A stretch of 64,000 bases of DNA, taken from NCBI GenBank assembly GCA_029379385.1, contig CM055618.1, positions 20,375,071-20,439,070 on the forward strand. Direction: 5' to 3'. This document shows positions 1 through 12,721 of this stretch, one piece after another. The DNA comes from Quillaja saponaria. Lineage: Eukaryota > Streptophyta > Magnoliopsida > Fabales > Quillajaceae. How positions within the stretch are numbered: position 1 is the first letter of the stretch; each line of letters begins with the position of its first letter. Under the pieces are notes generated by a model, which made no database searches, had not been told where the DNA came from, and saw only the letters and a program-made list of their open reading frames with translations. Position numbers and translations under genes: made by a program.

Positions 1-684
1 ACATGTCTAGTGTTCTACCTGGAGCTCATTGTGTGAGAAAATAATCATGTGGGGCATCCAATTTCAAAGCTAAATAACTTGAATTTCTCTACGGTGTGTT
101 ACCGCTGCAGTGGGTGTCCTTTGTGTGTGCTGTTACTTAGGCATATAAATACAAACCACTGGTTTACATATACATTATTTTGGAGCACAAGTAACACAGA
201 TCATTTAGGAATCACTTTTTTTATAATAAAACTTCCTAAAATCTGGCCTGCCACATTATTCTTTTGCAGTTTAATTACAAGTTCCCTCAATCTATCTATG
301 TCAGCAAGTAATTCTTAATAAAGATTCAGATTAAACAAGTCATTAATAGTTCAATGTCAAAAAATTCCACTGGAAAGTAAAAATTGAAAAACGACACTCA
401 TAGAATTTACTTCGATTTAGAATTACAAAGACTTGACAACAGCATTGACAAGGTTGATTGGTTCTCATATCAAGCGACCATTTCCAGATCATTTTCGAAC
501 GAAATTGAAAACTCCAATCCTTCAGAACACATACGAAAATCTGAAAACTAATGAAAGAGATCTAACACGAGTACGAAGCAAAAGCGTCTTAGAAAATTCA
601 TACAAATCGAGTAGTATTGGAAGTGTGCAAGTCAGTGGAGCTAAATTTGGAGAAATAAGGGTTTTGAGGTTTTCTTCTACTGAC
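1..684 (-). other. Presumed intron 1 of the transporter gene
   Basis: I see no second exon of the transporter on the minus strand and no convincing plus-strand gene. The 128-codon plus-strand frame at 433-819 overlaps the transporter exon in antisense and resembles nothing known. This stretch is therefore best read as intron, bounded on the right by the donor at 684. Confidence 0.45.
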
Positions 685-738
685 CTGAGAGCTGGTGAGA
701 ATAGTGAGGAGCGCAGCAACGAAGTACCAGTGCTGCAT
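685..738 (-). CDS. First coding exon of a CMP-sialic acid/UDP-galactose transporter-like gene (partial)
   Basis: On the minus strand an ATG at 738 opens MQHWYFVAALLTILTSSQ, followed at once by a strong donor (CAG|GTCAGT, GT at 684-683). This is the N-terminus, with one extra His, of the plant nucleotide-sugar transporters annotated as CMP-sialic acid transporter 1-like: Golgi multi-pass carriers that start M-Q-W-Y and continue G-I-L-T-T-L after the same junction. The next exon is not found between 1 and 684, so the intron must run off the left edge and only 18 codons lie here. In Arabidopsis a member of this family (At5g41760, from memory) sits beside the Crooked-neck gene, which agrees with the neighbours here. 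The call rests on a short match plus context. Confidence 0.6.
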
Positions 739-3000
739 CGTGGTCGAAACTATGCGAAAATCTTGATTGCCGTTGCCCTGAGGTCATTCTACGTATTACA
801 TCATCCGCGAAATTTTTAGTTATGTGTACCAAAAAAAAAAAGAAGAAATTTTTAGTTATAATAGTAGCGGGTTCGGCAGAGCACATTACATGTCTGTTCT
901 TTTGGTACACGAGGGAAAAATTACGTGTCCCTTCTCTCTAGTCTCTCCCACATAACCCTCTTTCTTATGTTTTTAAGGATTCTAATTCCTTTTTATTTAA
1001 AACTAAATAAAAAATATAATTTTTTAAAATTGAAATAAAATGAATAATTTAAAATTTATTTTAATTATTTTCTTTGTAACATATGAGGAATTCATTGTTT
1101 TAATTTTATTTTTTTAAATTAAAAGAATGGAATAAAAATAATATGTCTAATGATATCTTTATTATATATTAATTGAAACTTTTTATAAATTACACGTTTT
1201 ATTATAATTTGATGCTTATAATTGGAGCTAAACTTATATACTGATATATTTATAATGCAAAATGTTCAAAAATTATCATGAAATACGAGATATATTGCAA
1301 CATACTTACAATTCAAACAATTACACAAAAAATATAAAAAATGATAAGAGTAAAAGTTTCATTTAAGCTGTAAAAAATAATAAGGATAAAATTATTTATG
1401 GTGTTAGCAATAATAACGGTACAAGTATCATTTAAAATTTGAAAAATAATAAGAGTAAAATTATCGTTTAATATGTGAGAAATAATAATCTTAAAGGTAC
1501 AATTTGAGCTATTGGAAATAATATGGGTAAAATTATCATTTATAGTGTGACAAATAATAAAGGTTAAAGTATCATTTAAGGTGTAAAAATTTGTAGGGGT
1601 AAAAATAAAACTGCTATTTAAGGTGTGATTTATACTTTATTTTATAAAATGAAATCTCACCTAGTTTGTATAGAATTCAAAATTGAATAAAATTTTGATT
1701 TCAAATCCATTTCATTTAAATTATGCAGTAATTTATCTATTTAAAACATAAAAATATGAAAGTATGAGGTTCCAAAGATGCACTAGAGTACACAGAGAAA
1801 AAACTAAATAAATAAACGTTGACTAAATTATATTTTTGGTCCTATAGTTAGGCGAAAATATCAATTTCATCCACGTACTTCAAAACTGTAAAATGTAAGA
1901 CCTCTATTTTCTAAAATCTAACAATGTCATCCCTGCCACTGAGCATTTGTCCATTTTAACTAAACCATGACAAGTAGAAGATGACATGGCTATACAGAGT
2001 CATATGGGGCTTGCTCATGTGTTGCAATGAATAAATGAAGTCTTGCCTCAAGGGTTAATATCTCAATTGTATCATATTCAACTTTTACTTAATATTTGAA
2101 TTTGATATTTGACGAATAATTTAAATTAGTATTCCAATTCAAATAGTGTATTATTCAAAACTATTTAATTTGAATCACACCACCTTACTTGTCTCACCTA
2201 GCTTATTAAATATGTAAATATTTTCTCTAATGATAATCATTTGGTTACATGCTAAATTATATATTTAAAAATTAATTATTTAATTTTCGCGATTCATCAT
2301 GATATATAGTGAAATATAATATAAAAAAATTACAATTAAAATGTTTTAAATACTACTCAATGTATTCATTGCATCTTATTAAAAATATATTTGATACACT
2401 TGTTAAAAAATCATTCGTTTGTTTGTGATTTGATGTAATAAGTGTAATTTAAAAAATTAAAACAACTCATTAGTTGTTCATTACTAAAATTAAAATAAAC
2501 TACACAACTCATTAGTTCTCGTGACATATTTTTAGAAAATACACTAAAAAGCACTATTCTTCAAATTTAGTTGATGGTTAAAAAATAAAGTCAAAATTAT
2601 ACCTCCACATTCTCAGCACCGTTGACTTGTCCTGACCATAGTTGACAGAAAAAAAAAAGTTTCTTTCTAAATTTTTAGTACAGCTAATAAGGACAACTTA
2701 ATTCGCCCATTATAGTTAGATACCTAAGCCGACTTCTTTAGTATCGTTCGTCCGATTTAGGTGTTGAAACGTGGAAGCACGTTAACCGTCGATATTATAC
2801 CACAGATGGCACTAACGCCACTTTTTTTGGTAGCGTACTTCACTTTCTCATTAAACGACGTCGCTAGAAGATGAAAACTCCAGCTTTATTTTAAATAAAA
2901 ATAAAAGGAAAAATCTTCAAATGAAGGATATATAGTGGAAGACGAAACTCGCGGGAATACAAATGAGCTAACAACACAAAAGGTAACGGACCCAATCAGC
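739..3000. other. AT-rich intergenic region between divergent genes
   Basis: Holds the promoter side of the minus-strand transporter gene (739 to about 960), an AT-rich stretch with a degenerate minisatellite (1338-1626), and the distal promoter of the MLKL gene. No coding frame is supported. Part of it (about 1820-2060) has the look of old repeat DNA, but no ends could be defined. Confidence 0.6.
1338..1626. repeat. Degenerate minisatellite, about eight units of about 35 bases
   Basis: Successive blocks carry the same pattern: an AATAATAAG-like head, a GTAAAA centre, and an ATCATTTAAGGTGT-like tail. Units start near 1338, 1373, 1407, 1441, 1477, 1514, 1549 and 1585. The copies are diverged from each other, so the array is old. 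Confidence 0.7.
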
Positions 3001-3239
3001 GGCCGCCGGCCATTTTCACACATTTCCAAACAAACTGCTTCCTATTCCTTTTCTGCTGCTGCTCAGGTAGACAAGGCCTTCGTTATCAAATCTATCTGAA
3101 AAAAAAAACCGCCTCGGAATTTCTGTTGTTGGCTGTTGCATTTTCTATTACGGTTTGTTTGTTTTGTCTGAAGGGTTTTTATATAGACCATCAAATTGAT
3201 CAGCTCCTTTCAGTAAAAAGTCTACAGGTTTTTGGAGAC

Positions 3240-3660
3240 TTGTAAGTTATCTTCTGGCTTTGTTGTTTTTTGCTGTCCTTGTTTTGTTTTGCTTTTTCCC
3301 CCTTTTCTTTCTTGGGTGTCTAATGCCGATGGGTTTTGTTCTTGTCTGATCAGATAGAAGTTGGAGGGGTTTCTTCTGGGTTCGTAAGAATTCCGTGAAA
3401 TAATTGGCTTTTCAGTTACCTTTTGGAATTGATCTACGGAGGAAGAATTTTTTCTACAGGTAAACTTCCTTCGTGTTAATATTTTCTTTTCAATTTATAT
3501 TATTAGAAGACGTAATTGATGTCAGAAGAACATGCATAACCTGATTTTTTCTGCTTAGTTAGGTTGTTAATCAAGATTAAAAATTTATTTAGTTTTCTCT
3601 TTGATCTTATATGTTTCTTACTTTTCTTCTTGTTTGGTTCTTGTAATGAATTTTCTATAG
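3240..3660 (+). other. 5' UTR introns of the MLKL gene
   Basis: The leader before the ATG at 3780 contains good plant splice sites: a donor near 3242 (CTTGTAAGTTA), an acceptor TTTTCTACAG ending at 3460, a donor GTAAACTT directly after it at 3461, and an acceptor TTTTCTATAG ending at 3660. One or two leader introns are likely. The tiny or absent exon between 3460 and 3461 means the pair may be alternative. Inferred from sequence only. Confidence 0.5.
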
Positions 3661-3779
3661 GCCTTGGCTTAAATAGTTAAGGTCTTGTCTGCGCTACTTT
3701 TCCATTTCAAGGATTTTGGGAGCACTTGTGGGGTTTCTACCGGGTACCCACATTGCTAAATTTGCCTTTCTAAGCCGGA

Positions 3780-6017
3780 ATGGAACAATTCCGGCATATT
3801 GGAGAGGTACTTGGAAGTTTGAAGGCTGTAATGGTATTGCAGGACGATATCCAAATCAATCAACGTCAGTGCTGTTTGCTTTTTGATATTTTTACTCTGG
3901 CCTTTGAGACAATTAGTGGGGAGATTGGGCAGAATCTGAAATTAGAAGAGAAGAATACCAAATGGAAAGCTCTTGAACAACCTCTGAGAGAAATTTACAG
4001 GGTATTCAAAGAAGGTGAGCTTTACATTAGGCAGTGCCTGGATTACAAGGACTGGTGGGGCAAAGCAATTACCCTTTACCAGAACAATGATTGTATTGAA
4101 TTCCACATACACAATTTGCTCTGTTACTTTCCTGCTGTTATTGAGGCCATTGAGAATGCTGGAGAAATCTCGGGTCTTGATCAGGATGAGATGCAAAAGA
4201 GAACGATTGTGCTTAAAAAGAAGTATGATGTGGATTGGAATGACCCTATACTTTTTCAATGGAAATTTGGGAAGCAGTATTTGGTACCTCGTGAAATCTG
4301 CAAGCGTTTGGGAAGTGCTTGGAGAGAAGACAGATGGAGGTTCATTGAAGCACTGAAGGAGAAGAAAAGTCGTCCAGATGTTGATTGGACAAAGAACGAA
4401 CAGAGGCTTGGTGATTTATTGCTGAAGAAACTGCTAAATGGGTCAGATCAATTTCATGGGAAACTCTTCCCAAGTGCAATATTACTAGGAGCAAAGGATT
4501 ACCAAGTGAGGCGAAGGCTAGGAGAGGGAAGTCGGTATAAGGAAATTCAATGGTTTGGAGAAACCTTTGCCTTAAGACAATTTTTGGAGGTTCAGAATTT
4601 AAATGCAGAGATTTCTACCCTCTTATCACTTTCTCACCCTAACATATTGCAATACCTTTGTGGTTTTTATGACGAGGAGAAGAAAGAGTTTTTTCTAGTT
4701 ATGGAGTTGATGTCAAAGAGTCTCCAATGCTACATGAAGGAAAATTGTGGTCCAAGGAGGCAGATTTTGTTCTCAATTCCTGTTGTGATTGATCTTATGC
4801 TTCAGGTTGCAAGAGGCATGGAGTATCTCCACTCCCGGAAGATTTATCATGGAAATCTTGATCCGTCTAATATTTTTCTCAAAGCAAGAAACTCCAGCGA
4901 AGGTTATTTTCAAGCAAAAGTATCCGGTTTCGGCTTGTCATCCATCAAGGATTATAGTTCACGAACCTCACCAAATGAGACTCCAAAGGAAGAACTGACC
5001 AACCCTTCTATTTGGTATGCCCCTGAAGTTCTTACAGAGCAAGAGCAGCCAGGAAGCACATCTAATTCCAAGTACACAGAGAAAGCAGATGTGTACAGCT
5101 TTGGGATGCTTTCTTTTGAGCTATTGACAGGAAAAATTCCTTTTGAGGATAACCATCTTCAAGGAGAAAAGTCCAGCCGAAATATAAAAGTAGGCGAGAG
5201 ACCTCTTTTCCCATTTCCTTCACCAAAATACATTGTCAGCTTGATCAAAAAGTGTTGGCAAACTGACCCGACTCAACGTCCTAGTTTCTCATCCATATGT
5301 AGGATACTGCGCAACATAAAGAAGTTCCTTGCAATGAATCCTGAACAAAATCAGCCTGGATTGAATTCTCCACCTGTAGATTACTGTGAAGTAGAAACTA
5401 TGTTTCTAAAGAAGTTTCAAGGAGAGGGGACGACTTTTGATTTCTCCTCGGTATCACAAATTCCATTTCAAATGTTTGCTTATAGACTTGCAGAGAAAGG
5501 AAAGACTTTTCTAAGTAATAAAGATAAGAATTCTGAGACAGCAACCGAAGAAACCTCAATTTGCAGATCTATAGTGGAAGATTCATCATTTCCGGCAAGC
5601 GATACAAGGTCATTTCTTTCAGATGTCAAATCAGTTCGCTCTGAGCCTCCATTAAGAATTTTAGCAAAAAAGAAACCCCCAGAAGCGAAGGTTCAGAAAG
5701 AAAGAGGTCAGTTGTACATACTCGTTTTTCTTCTATATACTATAATATATTCCATGACCATTACCCCAATTTTAAATATGCAAATAATAAACTAAAGCAT
5801 GTTGAATTTGGTTACATGTACAGGGCCACCAAAATCACGAGGACTAAAACCATCACCATTGAGTCCATCTGCTCGCGGCAGTCCGAGGATGAGCCAAGGG
5901 CGTCCCTTGCCATGGGCTATGAGCCCTCTGAGCCCAGTTCGTAGCCCAGGCAGACGAAGAAGGCCTGGCCAGATCTTAGATTCTCAGTATCATAATCTCA
6001 TACCTTTTTCACCCTAG
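3780..6017 (+). CDS. Plant MLKL-type protein: N-terminal HeLo (DUF1221) domain plus pseudokinase
   Basis: Two exons, 3780-5706 and 5824-6017 (AGAG|GTCAGT ... TACAG|GG), give 706 residues. Residues 1 to about 230 match the helical DUF1221/HeLo region of plant mixed-lineage-kinase-domain-like proteins (family of At5g41730 and At1g64300); residues about 240-512 are a kinase fold. Key residues are degenerate: the P-loop is LGEGSRYKEI, the VAIK lysine is Arg266, HRD reads HGN (357-359) and DFG reads GFG (383-385), while Asn364 and APE are kept. It should be a pseudokinase. Exon 2 adds a basic tail rich in Ser-Pro and Arg. Known role of the family: oligomerising immune proteins linked to resistance and cell death near membranes and microtubules. 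The frame is intact, and the ATG is the first in frame after the UTR introns. Confidence 0.9.
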
Positions 6018-7655
6018 CCAGCAACATTACTAGTCCCTACTCCATCTAGAGAATTTAACTGTTTAAGGAATGCAGATCTCCAGAAATATTTCAAACATAC
6101 TCATTTTTTAATTTTTTTTAATTTTTTGGTGTGAAAAACACACTCTTTCTGTTGTACAATGGGAATATAATGACAATTTAGTTTTGGGAAATTTGCAGTC
6201 CCCTTCCCCTCTATCTCTCTCTCTCTCAAACTTAAACAACACTAACAGATATATCTAATCCTCTGCTTTGAAGCTTTCCTTATAAGAATAAAACTTACAC
6301 AATTTAATTCAATTAAACATTAACCGGAATGCAGGCCGAAGCTCATGTCTTGTTGGATGATTTAATGCTAATACAGGAACATGGTTTATAGGTGGCCTTC
6401 ATTGAAATTGATTCTCAAGTTCTAATGGATGCACTTACTGACACCAAAGCTGCTCCATATAGCGTATTTTTCATATTGTGCAGAGGCTCAAAGTCTTTCT
6501 TCCATCTTTTGTTTTCATTGATTCTAATTTCCTATAAGATGTTTGCAAGAAGGCTTATGTACATGACAAACTACATTTTTTTTTTAAAATTTAGGGTATA
6601 TTAATTTTTCTATGATGTAAATGGAGATTCTCCCTAATTTATGATACTAATTTTATGTCAATGTCATCTTCTGTTATTGTACCATTTTTACGAGCATAGT
6701 AATTTGAAACGAATGCAAGCTCCAATTTCATTTCCAAATTCCAAGTCTGCCTCAAATTTCACATGAAAAGGTGGCTATAGTGTGAAAGATCGTAGAATCT
6801 AGCACCATATGGAACATTCTGTCACCTACTCTGATACTGAACTCATTTACAAGACAACTAGAACAGAATTTACAAAGGCAAGTTTTGACAAATGTTCTTT
6901 TGTACGTGGTATTGACTATCACTTCGTTCATGCACAATGGATCTGGTATGTTATATAAGCAACAATGATTTATAAGTGTAAAATAGCATATGAGTATTTC
7001 TATTTGTATTTATTAAATTTAAGTTTTACCAAAGCTTTTTTGTAATATAAATATAATTTGTGGTATTTTATTAACAGACTTAGTCTCACATAAAATGCAG
7101 AACAAAATAAAATTGAAATATAATGAGATAGTAGCTAATTTTGCGATTAAATTTGAGATATATATATCCCATATAATGAAGTAGTCTAATATAATTATCA
7201 TTTGTGGTAAACAAATATTCTAATATTATTATAAATTCGTGACGTGCATATTATAAAAAATTATTAGAGATATACAATAAGCTTATGTATATTTTAGCAT
7301 ATAAATAATTATTTTAAGAATTTTATTCGAGAGTAGTTATGATCATAAGTGAAAAAATAAATTTACTCTAAGGTGTGTCAAGAAAACTTGAACTCTGCAA
7401 CTCATAAAGAGTTAGGGTTAGGGTTAGGTTATAATTTTTATTTTAAATTTCATTTTAATAAAGAAATTTAGTTTATAATTCTTTTTATTTTCTCCATTAT
7501 ATTCTATTCTTAATATTCATGTTGACAATAGCGTATCAAACAAATATAATCCAATTATGAATACATAGATCTATTTATTGTTATTTTTTATTAAGTGCAA
7601 TAATAGCATGTCATTATTAATTTATGAATATTTTCATTTATTTTTAACCTTGTGA

Positions 7656-7723
<68 letters not shown>

Positions 7724-8081
7724 TTTAGGAATAGAGGGAGTTTGGAATAATGTAATATTTTATTTTATTTCAAATTTTATGAGAAAAAATTAACTAAAAA
7801 AATAAATATTGTAGACTAAAATCAATAAAGTTATATTACTTTTAAGGACAATATATTTCATTGTAGTTTTTATTTTTGCAATACGGTGCGGATGATCTCT
7901 GAACAAACGGGAAACCCTTCTGGTTCTTAGACTTGGCCTTCCCCGCTCGCCGAAGCTTCTGCAATTGAAGAACGAAGTTCCGGCGGTCCTGGTTTCTCGC
8001 TAGACACTGAAACGTTTTGATCTGAATTATTGATTGACATCTCTTCCATATTCAAGCAAATCAGACCAAAACCAGCGAGAC
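6018..8081. other. 3' flank of MLKL gene and promoter of the Crooked-neck gene
   Basis: AT-rich, no supported coding sequence. Contains a compound TA/TG microsatellite (7658-7722) and a short run of TTAGGG units near 7411-7428. The last 200 bases before 8082 are more GC-rich and probably hold the leader of the next gene. Confidence 0.6.
7658..7722. repeat. Compound microsatellite (TA)n(TG)n
   Basis: About 23 TA dinucleotides pass directly into about nine TG dinucleotides. Likely polymorphic in length. Confidence 0.95.
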
Positions 8082-11000
8082 ATGGCGTCCGCCAAAGATG
8101 CAGATCCAACCCTAGGATATCTCACTCGTAAGGATACAGAGGTAAAACTTCCTCGACCCACTAGGGTTAAGAACAAAACCCCAGCCCCAATCCAAATCAC
8201 CGCCGAGCAGATTCTACGGGAGGCTCGTGAGCGACAAGAAGCTGAAATCCGACCCCCAAAGCAAAAAATCACTGATTCTACCGAGCTCGCCGAGTACCGT
8301 CTCCGCAAGCGCAAAGAATTCGAGGACTTAATCCGGCGGGTACGATGGAATATCAGCGTATGGATTAAGTACGCTCAATGGGAAGAGTCTCAGAAAGACT
8401 TCAATCGGGCCCGTTCTGTATGGGAAAGAGCTCTGGAGGTGGATTACAAAAACCACACACTCTGGCTCAAGTATGCAGAGGTGGAGATGAAGAATAAGTT
8501 TATAAATCATGCTAGGAATGTTTGGGATCGTGCGGTATCTCTTTTACCAAGAGTGGATCAGTTATGGTACAAGTACATTCATATGGAGGAGATGCTGGGT
8601 AATGTGGCCGGGGCAAGGCAGGTTTTTGAAAGATGGATGGGTTGGACGCCGGACCAGCAGGGCTGGCTCTCATACATTAAGTTTGAGCTCAGATACAATG
8701 AAATTGAGCGAGCGAGAGGGATATTTGAACGGTTTGTGCAGTGCCATCCTAAGGTTGGGGCTTGGATTCGGTATGCGAAGTTTGAGATGAAGAATGGAGA
8801 GGTGGCAAAGGCGAGGAATGTGTACGAAAGGGCTGTGGAGAAGCTAGCAGATGATGATGAAGCAGAGCTGTTATTTGTTGCTTTTGCTGAATTTGAGGAA
8901 CGGTGTAAAGAGACAGAGCGTGCTAGGTGTATTTACAAATTTGCACTCGATCATATTCCAAAGGGAAGAGCAGAAGATTTATATAGAAAGTTTGTGGCCT
9001 TTGAGAAACAGTACGGTGATAGGGAAGGGATTGAGGATGCTATTGTTGGGAAGAGGAGGTTTCAGTACGAGGATGAAGTGAGGAAGAATCCTTTAAACTA
9101 TGATTCATGGTTTGACTATATTAGATTAGAGGAGAGTGTTGGCAATAAAGAGAGGATTAGGGAAGTCTATGAGCGATCAATTGCCAATATTCCTCCTGCT
9201 GAGGAGAAACGGTATTGGCAGCGATACATTTACTTGTGGTATGTGTGAATTAGAATCTTCCTGTCTTTTATTTTGCAGAGGCTACTCTTTTGCTAACAAT
9301 CTTTGTCAATGCACAATTTTTAGGATCAATTATGCACTCTATGAAGAGCTTGATGCCGGAGACATGGAGCGAACAAGAGATGTATACAGGTATGCAGTAT
9401 GCTTTTGTTATGGTGTTGTAGACATTTATCACCATAGCGAACTCATTTTTTATTGATGCTACTAGTATATATTTAAAATACATATAACTTCATAATTTTA
9501 TCATCCTGTGATTTGGCCTGAGGCAAGAACATTTTGTTATATGGGCCACGTGTAGATAATTTAGTGTTCTCTGATTTTTTCTTTTGGCTTCCTTGACACA
9601 GCAAATTGAATGCCTTACATTTTCTTATTGTATTTGTGATTTAGGCATATAGCAATATTTGGTTTGTGAGTTATAGTTCTTCCAAAAGTTGTATCAGTGT
9701 GTCCAGATGTGCTCATGTTTAAATTTTACAATGTCACTCTTTCATGTTCCAATTTCCCATTTTAACTAATTGGAAACTACTTGTCAATATGTTATTTGAG
9801 AACTTAGAATGTAGAGTCTGGTGAAAAGTGGACATGTTTGTAATATGTGGTTTTTCATCTGCTGTTCAGATTAATACAACTTATTGTGTGTTTATCTGTT
9901 TGGATTTCACAAAATTGTGGTTTACGGGAATACTTATTTTACCATAACTTCTGTTTGAAGACACAAGAATGTCTATCTGCATTGTGCTACTGCAAACACA
10001 CATGTTTCTTGTATTTTATTGTCTTCATTGTTTACAGAAATAGATGAATTCTAATGAAACTATTGAAATTTCTTGTTACTTGAATTCCTGCAGGGAGTGC
10101 CTCAAACTCATTCCCCACCAGAAGTTCTCATTTGCTAAGATATGGCTTCTGGCAGCCCAATTTGAAATACGGCAGCTGAATCTCAAAGCTGCACGTCAAA
10201 TCCTGGGTAACGCAATTGGAAAAGCTCCTAAAGATAAGGTGATGTTTAATTGATGTAGATCTTATTTCATCATACTATGATGATACGTTCTCACAGATTA
10301 ATTTTTTAACAGATTTTTAAGAAGTATATAGAGATAGAACTACAGCTTGGTAATATAGATAGGTGTAGGAAACTGTATGAGAAGTATCTGGAGTGGTCGC
10401 CTGAAAATTGCTATGCATGGAGCAAGTATGCAGAGTTAGAAAGATCTTTATGTGAGACAGATCGTGCTAGAGCAATATTTGAGCTTGCAATTGCTCAACC
10501 AGCATTGGATATGCCTGAGCTTTTATGGAAGGTACATGCATCATTTGATACTCATTTCAGTCAGTTTTCTCACTCTCTTGAGCCCAGATTTACTAATTTG
10601 ATATTTTATTGAATTGTTGCACTTGTTTGCTGGAGCATTTTTAAATTTATCATGCAAAACTAATAACATATGTTGATGCTGTTTATACCTATGGTTTTGG
10701 ATTCCATAAATAATATACTTATAGCTTGTGGTTTGGTGATCCTAAACACAATGCAAAGCCCATAGAGTCATTTTCCGCTTGATGTATTTTTCATTCTCCA
10801 ATTCCTGAGAATGGCTCTGTTTGTGAATGACTTGGACCTTTTCTGCCGAAATCTTTTAATGTTATTTGGTTCAGGAGTTGACTCCTATTGTCATCTCTCT
10901 TTTCTTTAAATCAGTTTTCTTCCTTGTCTTTTTTGTGGTTTTCCTATACCAATATATTTATGCATTTCATAACAGGCATACATAGACTTTGAGATTGCTG

Positions 11001-11851
11001 AGGGTGAATTTGAGAGAACCAGAGAGCTTTATGAGAGACTTCTGGATCGAACGAAGCACTTGAAGGTGTGGATAAGTTATGCAAAGTTTGAGGCATCTGC
11101 TGTGGAAGAGGATGGCAGAGGTTCAGATTTGCCAGAAGATGATCTCCAGGCTTATCAACGTGAACAGAGAAAGCAACGTATTCAGCATACTAGAAGTAAG
11201 CAAGCCTGCCTGTTTGTTATTGTATATGTGTAAACTATTATGTTTTTTTTTGGACTTCCTTCTTTGGTGGAGCAAGATTTAATTCTCTTTATTTTCCTAA
11301 TTCTTTCCTTTATCAGGGGTATTTGAGAAAGCTGTTAACTACTATAGAACATCAGCACCTGAATTGAAAGAAGAAAGGGCCATGTTATTGGAGGAGTGGC
11401 TCAACATGGAGGTTGCTTTTGGTGAGCTTGGTGATGTTAGCTTAGTTCAGACTAAGCTGCCTAAGAAGCTCAAAAAGAAGAGACCAATAGTAACTGAAGA
11501 CGGTCCTGCTGGGTAAGTGGCTTAAATCATTGGTTACCTGTTTATTCATTTATAGAGTTAAATGGCTACGGGATTCAGTTGGAACACTTGATTGACATTA
11601 GGAAAATTCGTAATTATTCATTGAGTTTTTAGAGTTTTTGACCTTTGCACCCAAATTATGAAACTTGTCTATCAGCTTCATTTTTATATTGAAAATATTG
11701 CTATGTTGACTGCTTTAACAATATTTGAATTTTCAGGTTTGAGGAATACATAGACTACCTGTTCCCTGAGGAAACGCAGACCACTAATCTCAAGATCTTG
11801 GAAGCTGCTTACAAGTGGAAGAAGCAAAAGCTGTCTTCTGACGATGATTAA
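8082..11851 (+). CDS. CRNKL1: Crooked neck-like protein 1 (Clf1/Syf3), pre-mRNA splicing factor
   Basis: Seven exons (8082-9238, 9324-9389, 10094-10238, 10313-10531, 10976-11195, 11317-11512, 11737-11851) join in frame to 705 residues, the usual plant length. The protein is a run of HAT (half-a-TPR) repeats with the W..Y..(F/W)E pattern, such as [20 protein letters not shown] early on and [11 protein letters not shown] in exon 4. The N-terminal motif [17 protein letters not shown] and the C-terminal block [15 protein letters not shown] are family signatures. It is a nuclear scaffold of the Prp19/NineTeen complex needed for spliceosome activation. The ATG at 8082 is preferred because no ATG lies upstream in frame and MAS-K-D is the conserved start. 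Housekeeping gene; no frame defects. Confidence 0.97.
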
Positions 11852-12638
11852 CAGTATTTTGAGCTGCTGTGCTTTGACAATGTAAATATTTAGAATTTCT
11901 TGTCCGTTAACAGGCCAAAAGACTAGCTAAGCTGCATAATTCTTTTGTAATGCTGAGTATGCAAACAAGTTTTCTCCTGATTGTAGGAATAGTGTCGTTG
12001 TAGAATGGAGAGAAAAAAAAAAAAAAAAAAAACTGTACCTGGTTTTGCTCTGTAGTCTGTACCATTAAATTAATTGTTGTAGACTGTATTCAGAGCTTAA
12101 CGTGTCTTCACTTCTGAAAGTATCATAGCAAACACTTTCTATGCTATTCATATTCTTTGATAACACGATTCAGGAAGCTTTTATGCAGCTTTACCACATG
12201 CGGGAAACTAATAGTCTTCTATCCTAATCTTCTGTAATTTAAATGTTTGTTGATAAGTTAATGGGGGTTGGGTCCATACATTGAGCTTTACATTAATGCT
12301 TGCAGAGTTTGTCGAGTGGACTAAAATATTTGAGGTTTTCTTGACATTATTCGTAGTTTACCCTGCTAGGATAGGAATGCGGATATTCCTAGTCTATGCC
12401 TTCGGCTGAATATGTACCGTGAAATTATTAGTGAGAACAAGGAAGAGGTAGGTGGTCTGCAGTCAAGAAACCATGATTTTCCTTGGATGAGCACAATATT
12501 TTTCTCAATATGAAGGAACACAAGGATTCTCTATCCTACTAGACATTCAACTTTGTGATGGAATTCCCAGTTTAAAGGTTTATGTATCATAGCAGACATT
12601 TTAATCAAATATTTTAATTGTTTAGAAGAGCACGTTCA
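11852..12638. other. 3' flank of CRNKL1
   Basis: Contains the probable 3' UTR (with an A-run near 12010) and unremarkable AT-rich sequence up to the tRNA. No further gene seen. Confidence 0.6.
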
Positions 12639-12721
12639 GCTGGTTTGCCCGAGAGGTTAAGGGGGAAGACTTAAGATCTTCTGCACATAAGTGCGCATGG
12701 GTTCGAACCCCATAGCCAGCA
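12639..12721 (+). tRNA. tRNA-Leu (anticodon TAA)
   Basis: Full class II cloverleaf: acceptor stem GCTGGTT pairs with AGCCAGC (one G-T pair) and A is the discriminator. The D-arm box reads TTTGCCCGAGAGGTTAAGG. The anticodon stem GAAGA/TCTTC encloses loop CTTAAGA, so the anticodon is TAA. A long variable arm (TGCAC...GTGCGCA) is typical of leucine tRNA, and the T-arm is GGGTTCGAACCCC. No intron. A T-run starts about 15 bases downstream (near 12737), suitable as a Pol III terminator. Confidence 0.95.

Noticed and set aside
433..819. 128-codon open frame on the plus strand
   Set aside because: It overlaps the transporter first exon in antisense, resembles no family, and lies in DNA best explained as intron and promoter of the minus-strand gene.
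7411..7428. Short TTAGGG run resembling a telomere repeat
   Set aside because: Only about two and a half units, and not the usual plant TTTAGGG unit; chance or a trivial interstitial trace.
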